Below, piece by piece: positions 1-5,114 of a stretch of 5,832 bases of DNA. A program made the position numbers and the translations under genes. Source of the stretch: Gammaproteobacteria bacterium TMED92 (lineage in GTDB: Bacteria > Pseudomonadota > Gammaproteobacteria > Pseudomonadales > Azotimanducaceae); assembly GCA_002170355.2 (NCBI GenBank), contig NHET02000064.1, positions 36,213-42,044 on the forward strand, written 5' to 3'. Numbering within the stretch: position 1 is the first letter of the stretch; the number at the start of each line of letters is the position of its first letter. The notes below the pieces were generated by a model. That model was not told the DNA's origin. It saw only the letters and a list, made by a program, of their open reading frames with translations, and did no database searches.

Positions 1-383
1 AACTGTGTCAGCGCTTGATCATTTTGGCTGAGGCGCGGTTCCTGCTCTGGACCCCGATTTGTTTCTGGTTCTTGGCACAGTGACAAATGCCCGGTCAGGC
101 ATTGTTCACAATGACCGCAAAACACCGACAGACAGGTAATGACTCGATCCCCGGGCTTGACGTAGTGCACGTCGCTGCCCACTTGCTCAACGATGCCCGC
201 ACTCTCATGCCCTAGCACCATCGGCACTTTGCCCGGATAACTGCCGTTCCAAAAATGCATGTCGCTGTGACATATGCCCGCAGCCTGAGTGCGAATCAGC
301 ACTTCTCTTGGGCCAGGCTTAGATACCGAAATCTCTTCAATTTCCATCGGCACGTTTACTTCACGAAATACCGCTGCTTTCAT
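1..383 (-). CDS. Zinc-dependent alcohol dehydrogenase, N-terminal part (cut by the left edge)
   Basis: The 127 visible residues are the GroES-like catalytic domain of a medium-chain, zinc-dependent alcohol dehydrogenase, a cytosolic family that usually oxidises alcohols with NAD(P). The start MKAAVFREVN is typical. Cys38 (GICHSD) and His59-Glu60 (GHESAG) are the expected catalytic zinc residues. Cys89, Cys92, Cys95 and Cys103 form the CX2CX2CX7C structural zinc lobe. KPGDRV at 76-81 is also conserved. The Rossmann NAD-binding domain would lie beyond position 1 and is not visible, so cofactor and substrate cannot be assigned. The ATG at 383 has an AAGGGGA ribosome binding site. The gene lies 132 bp downstream of pdxA on the same strand and could be read partly from it, but the gap contains palindromes that suggest its own control. 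The family is clear; the specific enzyme is not. Confidence 0.93.
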   Translation of the reverse strand, partial: MKAAVFREVNVPMEIEEISVSKPGPREVLIRTQAAGICHSDMHFWNGSYPGKVPMVLGHESAGIVEQVGSDVHYVKPGDRVITCLSVFCGHCEQCLTGHLSLCQEPETNRGPEQEPRLSQNDQALTQ

Positions 384-390
384 CAAAATC

Positions 391-397
391 TCCCCTT
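391..397 (-). promoter_or_regulatory. Ribosome binding site of the alcohol dehydrogenase
   Basis: On the minus strand AAGGGGA lies 7 nt before the ATG at 383. It is a good purine-rich match to the anti-Shine-Dalgarno sequence and supports this ATG as the start. Confidence 0.7.
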
Positions 398-439
398 GGT
401 GTGGCGTTGCTTAAGTCACCGTGTTGCCATTGAGTGTGC

Positions 440-462
440 CATAGTCCTATGCCGGCGCATAG
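440..462. promoter_or_regulatory. Overlapping palindromes upstream of the dehydrogenase (candidate operator)
   Basis: Three alternating arms, CATAG (440-444), CTATG (447-451) and CATAG (458-462), make two perfect palindromes that share the middle arm. One is CATAG-TC-CTATG (440-451); the other is CTATGC-CGGC-GCATAG (447-462). They lie 57-79 bp before the dehydrogenase ATG, a usual place for a dimeric repressor or activator site. In RNA the two hairpins would exclude each other. No regulator can be named from the sequence. Confidence 0.4.
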
Positions 463-470
463 CTAACGAA

Positions 471-486
471 ACCGAGCAATACCGAG
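471..486 (-). repeat. CTCGGT direct repeat, 10-bp period
   Basis: On the minus strand CTCGGT occurs twice, separated by ATTG, so the copies are one helical turn apart. They lie just upstream, in the transcription direction of the dehydrogenase, of the 440-462 palindromes. They could be half-sites of a regulator binding one DNA face, or chance. Confidence 0.3.
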
Positions 487-487
487 G

Positions 488-504
488 AAAAACGCGAGTA
501 TCGC
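488..504 (-). terminator. Weak terminator-like hairpin after pdxA
   Basis: On the minus strand, 11 nt after the pdxA stop, GCGA-TAC-TCGC is followed by G and five Ts. The form is that of a Rho-independent terminator, but the stem has only four base pairs and the loop three bases. It would be weak, allowing some read-through into the dehydrogenase. Confidence 0.3.
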
Positions 505-515
505 TTAGCAACTGC

Positions 516-1508
516 TCAAGTAAGACGACCCTGTGCAATAGCTTCCGCCGCCCGTATCGCAGCTGCCAATCCTGTGGGATCAGCCAGACCTTTGCCCGCA
601 ATATCAAACGCGGTGCCGTGGTCTACAGAGGTGCGAACAAAGGGGATGCCCAGAGTGGCGGTGATCGATTGATGAAAGTTATGCACTTTGATCGCGATAT
701 GGCCTTGGTCGTGATAAAGCGCCAAAACCACGTCGAACTCGCCACCAATAGCGCGGTTAAACACCGAATCAGCCGGTACCGGGCCAGTCACATCAATACC
801 CAGTGCAACAGCCTCAGCCACAGCGGGCGTCAGTTCCTCTACCTCTTCCTTGCCCAACAATCCGCCTTCGCCGCCATGAGGATTCAACGCGGCCAAGGCG
901 ATACGCGGCTGCGCCATACCCCATTGAATAAGGGTGTCGTGCATTAATCGTAACTTACCCAGAACCGTGTCACGCCGCACAAACTTAACTGCCTCAGCCA
1001 AAGACTTATGCGTAGAGAGATGCACGACCTTTAGCCCTGGGGTCATCAGCATAGTAGCGGTTTGGTTGACTCCCGCGAGTCGCGCAAGGATCTCTTGATG
1101 CCCAATGTCATCAACATAGCCGGCCGCATGGATGGCTTCCTTATGAATCGGTGCGGTCACCATCGCGGCCGCTTCGCCGGCAATACACGCCGTCGCCGCA
1201 AGTTCTATGGAGCGCACCGCTAAGCCACCACATGCTGCTTGAACTCGGCCCAAAGAGAAGTCCTTGGGTGCCTCGGTAGCTGTCGGCTGCAATATGCTGA
1301 TCGGCGCATTCACGTTGCGCATAGCGCTTATTTCCTCGATCTTTGGCATGGGTAAGCGCAACGCCTCGGCGCTACGTTGCAAACTCCAAAGACTGCCCAC
1401 TAACACCCAAGGATGGCGCGGCTGTGGATCATTGAGCAGCGTTTTGAGCACCACCTCAGGACCAATGCCCGCTGCATCACCTAACGTTATAGCTATGGGT
1501 TTAGACAC
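516..1508 (-). CDS. pdxA: PdxA-family 4-phosphohydroxyacid dehydrogenase (PdxA or PdxA2 type)
   Basis: A cytosolic NAD-dependent oxidative decarboxylase. Classical PdxA converts 4-phosphohydroxy-L-threonine to 3-amino-2-oxopropyl phosphate for pyridoxal phosphate synthesis; the related PdxA2 acts on four-carbon sugar-acid phosphates. Seen here: SKPIAITLGDAAGIGPE at the N-terminus, and the metal-binding histidines His167 (STHKSL), His211 (LNPHGGEGG) and His266 (YHDQG), with the RTSVDHGTAFDIAG segment near the C-terminus. His211 and His266 match the numbering of E. coli PdxA if translation starts at GTG 1508. That GTG has GGAGG five bases upstream and gives 330 residues, the normal family length. 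An in-frame ATG at 1535 would add nine residues (339) but has no good ribosome binding site. The AAGIGPE motif has Ala where Pro is usual. The API-HKEAI and GLLGKEEVEEL stretches resemble the PdxA2 branch, so the physiological substrate is uncertain. Not beside surA/ksgA as in E. coli. Confidence 0.93.
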   Translation of the reverse strand: MSKPIAITLGDAAGIGPEVVLKTLLNDPQPRHPWVLVGSLWSLQRSAEALRLPMPKIEEISAMRNVNAPISILQPTATEAPKDFSLGRVQAACGGLAVRSIELAATACIAGEAAAMVTAPIHKEAIHAAGYVDDIGHQEILARLAGVNQTATMLMTPGLKVVHLSTHKSLAEAVKFVRRDTVLGKLRLMHDTLIQWGMAQPRIALAALNPHGGEGGLLGKEEVEELTPAVAEAVALGIDVTGPVPADSVFNRAIGGEFDVVLALYHDQGHIAIKVHNFHQSITATLGIPFVRTSVDHGTAFDIAGKGLADPTGLAAAIRAAEAIAQGRLT

Positions 1509-1513
1509 GCTCG

Positions 1514-1518
1514 CCTCC
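1514..1518 (-). promoter_or_regulatory. Ribosome binding site selecting the GTG start of pdxA
   Basis: GGAGG on the minus strand, five bases before GTG 1508. It lies inside the longer reading that begins at ATG 1535, and it is the main reason to prefer the shorter protein. Confidence 0.6.
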
Positions 1519-1548
1519 AAATCGGCGATCGCCATTGATACCGATTTT

Positions 1549-1577
1549 TGTCAACTTATGGTGTACATTTATACAGT
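1549..1577 (+). promoter_or_regulatory. Candidate sigma70-type promoter of the zinc-ribbon gene
   Basis: TTGTCA (1549-1554) and TACAGT (1572-1577) are separated by 17 bp; they match the -35 and -10 consensus at 5 of 6 and 4 of 6 positions. Transcription would begin near 1584, about 45 nt before the ATG at 1629. The -10 region overlaps an inverted repeat ATACA (1571-1575)/TGTAT (1583-1587), which could be a binding site. The same spacer must also hold the pdxA promoter on the other strand, for which I found no convincing pair of boxes. Confidence 0.4.
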
Positions 1578-1628
1578 ACTTTTGTATGTTCTGGAGCCGC
1601 GCTGACGCGCCAAGCATCTCCAGTACCG

Positions 1629-1865
1629 ATGCACAGCCTGAACGATTTACGAGAGTCCTTCCATCTTTATGCAGAATGCGAACGTTGCCAACGCAGCGTG
1701 CAATTGAGCATAGAAAAGCTCATCCAAAGATTAGGAGAGGACTGCCCGATTACCACCGTGCGCGAGCGTTTGCGCTGCAGCAATTGCAACATTCGTAGCC
1801 AAGATGTGCGCATTGTTTTTGTCGGCCCGCCAGGTAAGCGAGTGGTGTTCCAGTATCGGCGCTAA
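1629..1865 (+). CDS. Small zinc-ribbon-like protein of unknown function
   Basis: A 78-residue soluble protein without signal peptide or membrane segment. Two CX2C pairs, Cys17/Cys20 (CERC) and Cys50/Cys53 (CSNC), are separated by 29 residues, the pattern of a small zinc ribbon. Between them is a predicted helix (VQLSIEKLIQRLG) and the segment TTVRERLRCSNC. The tail is RIVFVGPPGKRVVFQYRR, probably a beta strand and basic. The overall design resembles short hypothetical zinc-ribbon proteins common in Proteobacteria, for which I know no established role; nucleic-acid binding is only a guess. ATG 1629 is the only in-frame ATG; an upstream TTG at 1548 would give 105 residues but the extra residues look non-coding and would overlap the candidate promoter. 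No clear ribosome binding site precedes 1629. The gene is divergent from pdxA and ends 13 bp from the convergent ribB stop. Confidence 0.7.
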   Translation: MHSLNDLRESFHLYAECERCQRSVQLSIEKLIQRLGEDCPITTVRERLRCSNCNIRSQDVRIVFVGPPGKRVVFQYRR

Positions 1866-1878
1866 GCGTAACCCAGGC

Positions 1879-2970
1879 TTACAAGATTTCGGTGGACTCC
1901 AACGTCAATCCAAAACCCTCAACGCCCACATAGTCGACTTCGCGACCAGCAATCAGGCGGACTTTGCTCACCCCTAGGTCTCTGAGAATCTGCGCGCCTA
2001 CGCCAACCTCTAGCCACTCGCTACGCCGTTCCTCTTCTTTGCTTTGCGACGCCAGATTTTCGTGCGGTACACCAACAAAACCCGTGCGCAAGTAGATTAA
2101 TACCCCACCGCCGAGTTTTTGAATGCGGTTTTGTGCCGCTTCCAAAACGTTAGTCGGATGATCGCCCTGAGCACCAAACAAATCTTCGACCAATTTTTCG
2201 CGATGAATGCGCACAGGCACCGAGTCCATGGCCGCAATGTCACCAAACACCAGCGCTATGTGTTCAGCGTCCTCAAACTGAGTGCGGTAGGCAAATGCCT
2301 TGGCGTCCCCTATCGGTGTTTTAACTGCTAATTCAAAACTACGCTCTACTAACTTTTCGCGCTGCTGCCGGTAAGCGATGAGGTCCGCGATCGTAATGAT
2401 CTTCAAGCCATGAGTTGCCGAAAACTCCAAAAGCTCAGGCAAGCGTTGCACGGTGCCGTTGTCGTTCACTAATTCAGCAAGCAAACCTACCGCAGGAAGC
2501 CCAGCCAGAGTGGCAAGATCGGTTCCTGCCTCGGTATGTCCGGAGCGCACCAAAACACCTCCTTGACGCGCAACTAAAGGAAAAATATGGCCCGGACGAA
2601 CAAAATCATCGGCTGCAACGTTGCTACTGGTCAACGCCTGTACCGTCGCGGCACGTTCCTCGGCGGAAATACCCGTAGTAAGACCTTGCTTATAGTCGAT
2701 GGATACCGTGAACGCCGTGCTCATGGGCGCATCATTGCGCCCTACCATAGGATCTAAGTGCAAAGCGGTGGCCTGCTCTTGAAGAATCGGCGTGCACAGA
2801 ATGCCGCTGGTGTGCCGAATCATAAACGCCACTGCCTCTGGCGTGGCCTTACTCGCGGCCATGATTAGGTCACCCTCGTTCTCTCGATCATCATCGTCCA
2901 CGACCACCACCATTTCGCCATTGCGGATGGCCATTAGAGCTTCTTCGATGGTGTTGAATTCGGTGCTCAC
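1879..2970 (-). CDS. ribB: 3,4-dihydroxy-2-butanone-4-phosphate synthase with degenerate GTP-cyclohydrolase-II-like domain
   Basis: A cytosolic enzyme of riboflavin synthesis that turns ribulose 5-phosphate into 3,4-dihydroxy-2-butanone 4-phosphate and formate. Residues 1 to about 203 are the complete RibB domain: DDDDRENEGDL (25-35) binds metal and substrate, followed by RHTSG (52-56), STAFTVSID (84-92), TTGISAEERA (98-107), RPGHIFPL (125-132) and GHTEAGTDLA (144-153). Residues about 213-363 have the RibA fold pattern, but the zinc-binding ECLTGD...RCDCG motif is replaced by REKLVEDLFGAQGDHP (257-272). The only cysteine in the protein is Cys59, so this half cannot be a normal GTP cyclohydrolase II. 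Such RibBA-like hybrids (RibBX type) are known in Proteobacteria; an active RibA should be encoded elsewhere. The start is GTG 2970, matching the family's N-terminus; its ribosome binding site (GGAA, 8 nt away) is weak, and a terminator-like hairpin ends 12 nt upstream. Confidence 0.95.
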   Translation of the reverse strand: MSTEFNTIEEALMAIRNGEMVVVVDDDDRENEGDLIMAASKATPEAVAFMIRHTSGILCTPILQEQATALHLDPMVGRNDAPMSTAFTVSIDYKQGLTTGISAEERAATVQALTSSNVAADDFVRPGHIFPLVARQGGVLVRSGHTEAGTDLATLAGLPAVGLLAELVNDNGTVQRLPELLEFSATHGLKIITIADLIAYRQQREKLVERSFELAVKTPIGDAKAFAYRTQFEDAEHIALVFGDIAAMDSVPVRIHREKLVEDLFGAQGDHPTNVLEAAQNRIQKLGGGVLIYLRTGFVGVPHENLASQSKEEERRSEWLEVGVGAQILRDLGVSKVRLIAGREVDYVGVEGFGLTLESTEIL

Positions 2971-2982
2971 GGTATTGGTTCC

Positions 2983-3017
2983 AAAAAAACGGTGCGAAAG
3001 GGTAGCATAAGCGCACC
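2983..3017 (-). terminator. Terminator-like hairpin with T tract in the ribB leader
   Basis: On the minus strand GGTGCG (3017-3012) pairs perfectly with CGCACC (2996-2991) across a 15-nt loop and is followed by G and seven Ts (2989-2983). This is the form of a Rho-independent terminator, although the loop is long. It ends 12 nt before the ribB GTG, so it either terminates the upstream tRNA/amidohydrolase transcript or attenuates ribB. Its left arm overlaps an alternative hairpin, GCGC-TGGT-GCGC (3022-3011), and the two cannot form together. A -10-like TATGCT lies in the loop (3009-3004), so a ribB promoter may overlap the structure. Confidence 0.55.
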
Positions 3018-3028
3018 AGCGCGACCTG

Positions 3029-3127
3029 ACTTTAAGTTGAATCTCGCATGATTGGCCGATAGGCCAGGTACCGCGAGTTAGGCGTAATGTGCTGGTTGAG
3101 GCGATAGCCTCTTTTCTTACTTAAAGT
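3029..3127 (-). promoter_or_regulatory. Foldable 99-nt segment upstream of ribB (candidate structured leader RNA)
   Basis: The ends, ACTTTAAGT and ACTTAAAGT, are perfect 9-bp complements and could close a multibranch RNA. On the minus strand the interior holds GAGGC-TATC-GCCTC (3111-3098). It then holds a two-part arm, CTCGC/GCGAG (3077-3073 with 3047-3043) enclosing TGGCC-TATC-GGCCA (3066-3053). Both hairpins have the same tetraloop. The hallmarks of the FMN riboswitch are absent. Because each end is also a palindrome by itself, two protein-binding sites 90 bp apart are an alternative. Transcription of this stretch is not shown by the sequence. Confidence 0.35.
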
Positions 3128-3187
3128 AGCTTTAGACGGCTTTGATTGGCTCTGGTTAGCTCTTATTAGTTCCGGTCGGCTTTGCCT
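3128..3187. repeat. Six degenerate 10-bp tandem repeats
   Basis: Read on the plus strand in steps of ten: AGCTTTAGAC, GGCTTTGATT, GGCTCTGGTT, AGCTCTTATT, AGTTCCGGTC, GGCTTTGCCT. The second base (G) and fourth base (T) never vary, and the consensus is about RGCTYTGRTT. A period of ten puts every copy on the same DNA face. The array directly adjoins the 3029-3127 segment and lies between tRNA-Arg and ribB. Function unknown; it may be a decayed duplication or a regulator-binding array. Confidence 0.45.
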
Positions 3188-3267
3188 GCTGTCGCAAATT
3201 GAAATGACCGCTAATCAATTTACGTAAGCTTTCGATCGCTTCCCTCAAACCAATTTCAGCTTTCGCG

Positions 3268-3344
3268 TGGCGCACCCGGCAGGACTCGAACCTGCAACCC
3301 CTTGGTTCGAAGCCAAGTATTCTATCCAGTTGAACTACGGGTGC
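3268..3344 (-). tRNA. tRNA-Arg, anticodon UCG
   Basis: The 77 nt on the minus strand fold as a complete cloverleaf. The acceptor stem is GCACCCG/CGGGTGC, with discriminator G and an encoded CCA at 3270-3268. The D arm is GTTC-AACTGGATA-GAAT. The anticodon stem is CTTGG/CCAAG with loop CTTCGAA, so the anticodon is TCG (plus-strand positions 3308-3310), which reads the arginine codon CGA. The variable loop has five bases, and the T arm is GCAGG-TTCGAGT-CCTGC. It lies 41 bp after the amidohydrolase stop on the same strand and may be cotranscribed; TTGACG at 3389-3384, overlapping that stop codon, is a possible but unsupported -35 box. Confidence 0.97.
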
Positions 3345-3385
3345 GTGGCCCGCATGTTGCCCTAGGCCTTTTCCACGCGCAAGCG

Positions 3386-5074
3386 TCAACTGCGCAAAAG
3401 CCGCCCCGGCACCGCCCCCGTATGCTCATTGTTAGTAAGCACTACTTCACCGGCAACAATAGAATGCTTCAGTCCATCAGCGGTTTGTTTAAGTCTGCGT
3501 GCGCCTGCAGGCAAGTCGTTAACCACCTCTGGCAGGCGCGCACCGATGGTGTCTGGGTCAAATACCAACAAATCAGCCATCATGCCCTGACGCACCAAAC
3601 CTCGGTCGTGCAGCCCCCACAAGGTCGCTGTGTCATAGGTAATCTGGCGCACAGCGGCTTCAAGACTCAAAGCTTGCTTTTCTCGTACCCAATAACTGAG
3701 TAGATGGGTTTGCAATGACGAGTCCATGATTTGCGCGACATGAGCACCCGAATCGGAAAACGTCACTACCGAACGCGGATGCTGCATCATCTCTAACACA
3801 TGATCTTGGTTTTCGTTTGCCAATGGCTGACGAAAGAACATCTTAAAGTCGCGTTCCAGCGCCATGTCGATCATAAGCTCCACTGGGTTAACGCCTTTTT
3901 GGCGTGCCAATTCGCCCATAGACGGAACATCAAACGCCATATCTTGCATTGGGTAAACGTGATCCCAGTGAGGTGGTCTAGCCTCCGCGCCGACGATGCG
4001 CGGCCCGGTGTATTCGCGACTAGCGATCTCTACCAACTTGGCCTTTACCGCCGGATCACGCAGTTTCGCCGCCTGTTCCGCCAGCGGTAGTTGGCGTATG
4101 TCGGACCAATACTCCCAGTTGTCGTACGGGGTATAACTTTCGAACGACAGCAAACTCGATAATGCACGACTGTGTACCTGGGCGAACATGCGCCCCCCTG
4201 CTGCCGCGGTCTCGTCGAGCAGGTCAAAATACGGGCGCCACAAATCTGGCGCTGCGCGCACACTGAACATTCCCCAAGTTTGAATGACCCCAGATTCCAC
4301 AGCTAAATCGCGTAGGCGGTTACAATATTCGCGGATACGCTCAGGATCTCGTCCAGGGGCTTCGCCGGCAATCTCAAAAATTCCCTTACCGGTTTCACCC
4401 ACAGCGTTCACAATGGCGCGCACTTCGTCCCATTCCGCCAAACGACTGGCCACCGGTCGATCATCGGCAGTAATGTGATTGAAAGTGCGGGATGTCGAGA
4501 ATCCCACAGCACCAGCATGCATAGCCTCTTGCACTACCGCCTGCATGCGTCGCGTATCGTCCTCAGTGGCAGCCTCGGCAAACGCGCGCTCACCCATGAC
4601 ATAGGTGCGCAGCGCTGAATGGCCAATGTATCCAGCGTAGTTAATACCTTTCGGCAGGGCATCCACTGCATCAAGGAACTGCGGAAACGTCTCCCACGTC
4701 CAGTCAATACCTTCGAGCATTGCGTCGCGAGACAAGTCTTCAGCCCGCTCCAAGTTCCGAAACACCAAGTCAGCGTCTTCTTGTTTGCACGGCGCCAGGG
4801 TAAATCCGCAATTGCCCATGACCACACTGGTCACCCCGTGATAACAGGAGCACGACCCAAGCGGGTCCCAAAACACTTGAGCATCCATATGGGTATGGCC
4901 ATCAACGAACCCGGGGGTAACCACATGTCCCTCAGCATCAACGGTTTGCCGCGCCTTGCCATTCAATCGTCCAATCGCGGCGATTCTGCCGTCCTGTACC
5001 GCTACGTCTGCGCGATAGCCAGCACCCCCAGAACCGTCTATTACCGTGCCGTCTTTTATCAATAAGTCGTACAT
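3386..5074 (-). CDS. Amidohydrolase of the N-acyl-D-amino-acid deacylase family
   Basis: A cytosolic metal-dependent hydrolase of the amidohydrolase superfamily, related to D-aminoacylase, which removes the acyl group from N-acyl-D-amino acids; the true substrate here is unknown. The 562 residues begin with the small beta domain (YDLLIKDGTVIDGSG), followed by the metal motif DGHTHMD (His60, His62) and GNCGF with Cys89, the bridging metal ligand in D-aminoacylase. Later come GHSALRTYVMG (151-161), GFSTSRTFNH (191-200), FAQVHSRAL (298-305 region), the catalytic-type Asp441 in FSDSGAHV, and the C-terminal GLVRQGMMADLLVFDPD and GAVPGRLL typical of complete members. The histidine pair HHK of classical D-aminoacylases is not apparent (VIQTWGMFS is found near 263-271), which marks the longer, poorly characterised subfamily. 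ATG 5074 is chosen over TTG 5080 because AAGGAGG lies seven bases before it but only two before the TTG. No signal peptide. Confidence 0.92.
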   Translation of the reverse strand: MYDLLIKDGTVIDGSGGAGYRADVAVQDGRIAAIGRLNGKARQTVDAEGHVVTPGFVDGHTHMDAQVFWDPLGSCSCYHGVTSVVMGNCGFTLAPCKQEDADLVFRNLERAEDLSRDAMLEGIDWTWETFPQFLDAVDALPKGINYAGYIGHSALRTYVMGERAFAEAATEDDTRRMQAVVQEAMHAGAVGFSTSRTFNHITADDRPVASRLAEWDEVRAIVNAVGETGKGIFEIAGEAPGRDPERIREYCNRLRDLAVESGVIQTWGMFSVRAAPDLWRPYFDLLDETAAAGGRMFAQVHSRALSSLLSFESYTPYDNWEYWSDIRQLPLAEQAAKLRDPAVKAKLVEIASREYTGPRIVGAEARPPHWDHVYPMQDMAFDVPSMGELARQKGVNPVELMIDMALERDFKMFFRQPLANENQDHVLEMMQHPRSVVTFSDSGAHVAQIMDSSLQTHLLSYWVREKQALSLEAAVRQITYDTATLWGLHDRGLVRQGMMADLLVFDPDTIGARLPEVVNDLPAGARRLKQTADGLKHSIVAGEVVLTNNEHTGAVPGRLLRS

Positions 5075-5081
5075 TTCCAAC

Positions 5082-5088
5082 CCTCCTT
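5082..5088 (-). promoter_or_regulatory. Strong ribosome binding site of the amidohydrolase
   Basis: AAGGAGG on the minus strand, a full match to the consensus, with seven bases between it and ATG 5074. It decides the start in favour of this ATG. Confidence 0.85.
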
Positions 5089-5114
5089 CAATACCGCGCC
5101 ATTCTTATTCGCCG

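Noticed and set aside
255..947. A 230-codon plus-strand reading frame
   Set aside because: It lies antisense to pdxA and the dehydrogenase start, has no domain-like composition, and begins inside the dehydrogenase gene.
1548..1628. TTG 1548 as start of the zinc-ribbon protein
   Set aside because: It has no ribosome binding site, overlaps the best promoter candidate, and the added residues lack protein-like conservation features.
1863..1881. TAAGC/GCTTA inverted repeat spanning the two convergent stop codons
   Set aside because: Five base pairs with a nine-base loop and no T tract on either side; not enough for a bidirectional terminator.
3098..3115. GAGGC-GATA-GCCTC followed by TTTT as a plus-strand terminator
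   Set aside because: No plus-strand gene ends upstream of it, and the stem is only five base pairs. It fits better as an arm of the minus-strand leader structure.
3029..3127. Miniature transposable element bounded by 9-bp inverted repeats
   Set aside because: No target-site duplication flanks the ends, the repeats are short and AT-rich, and no second copy occurs in the window.
3196..3221. AAATTGA/TCAATTT inverted repeat downstream of the tRNA
   Set aside because: AT-only-rich 7-bp stem with a 12-nt loop and no T tract; too weak to call the tRNA terminator.
2971..3267. FMN (RFN) riboswitch upstream of ribB
   Set aside because: I looked for the conserved GGGTGAAATTCCC-like and CCGGCGGT-like segments on the minus strand and found none.
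3156..3389. A 77-codon minus-strand reading frame through tRNA-Arg
   Set aside because: Its VVQLDRILGFEPRGCRFESC core is the well-known chance translation of a tRNA gene; the cloverleaf explains the sequence.
3384..3389. TTGACG as the -35 box of tRNA-Arg
   Set aside because: The -10 position at a 17-bp spacing reads CCTAGG, which is a poor match, so I do not call a promoter.
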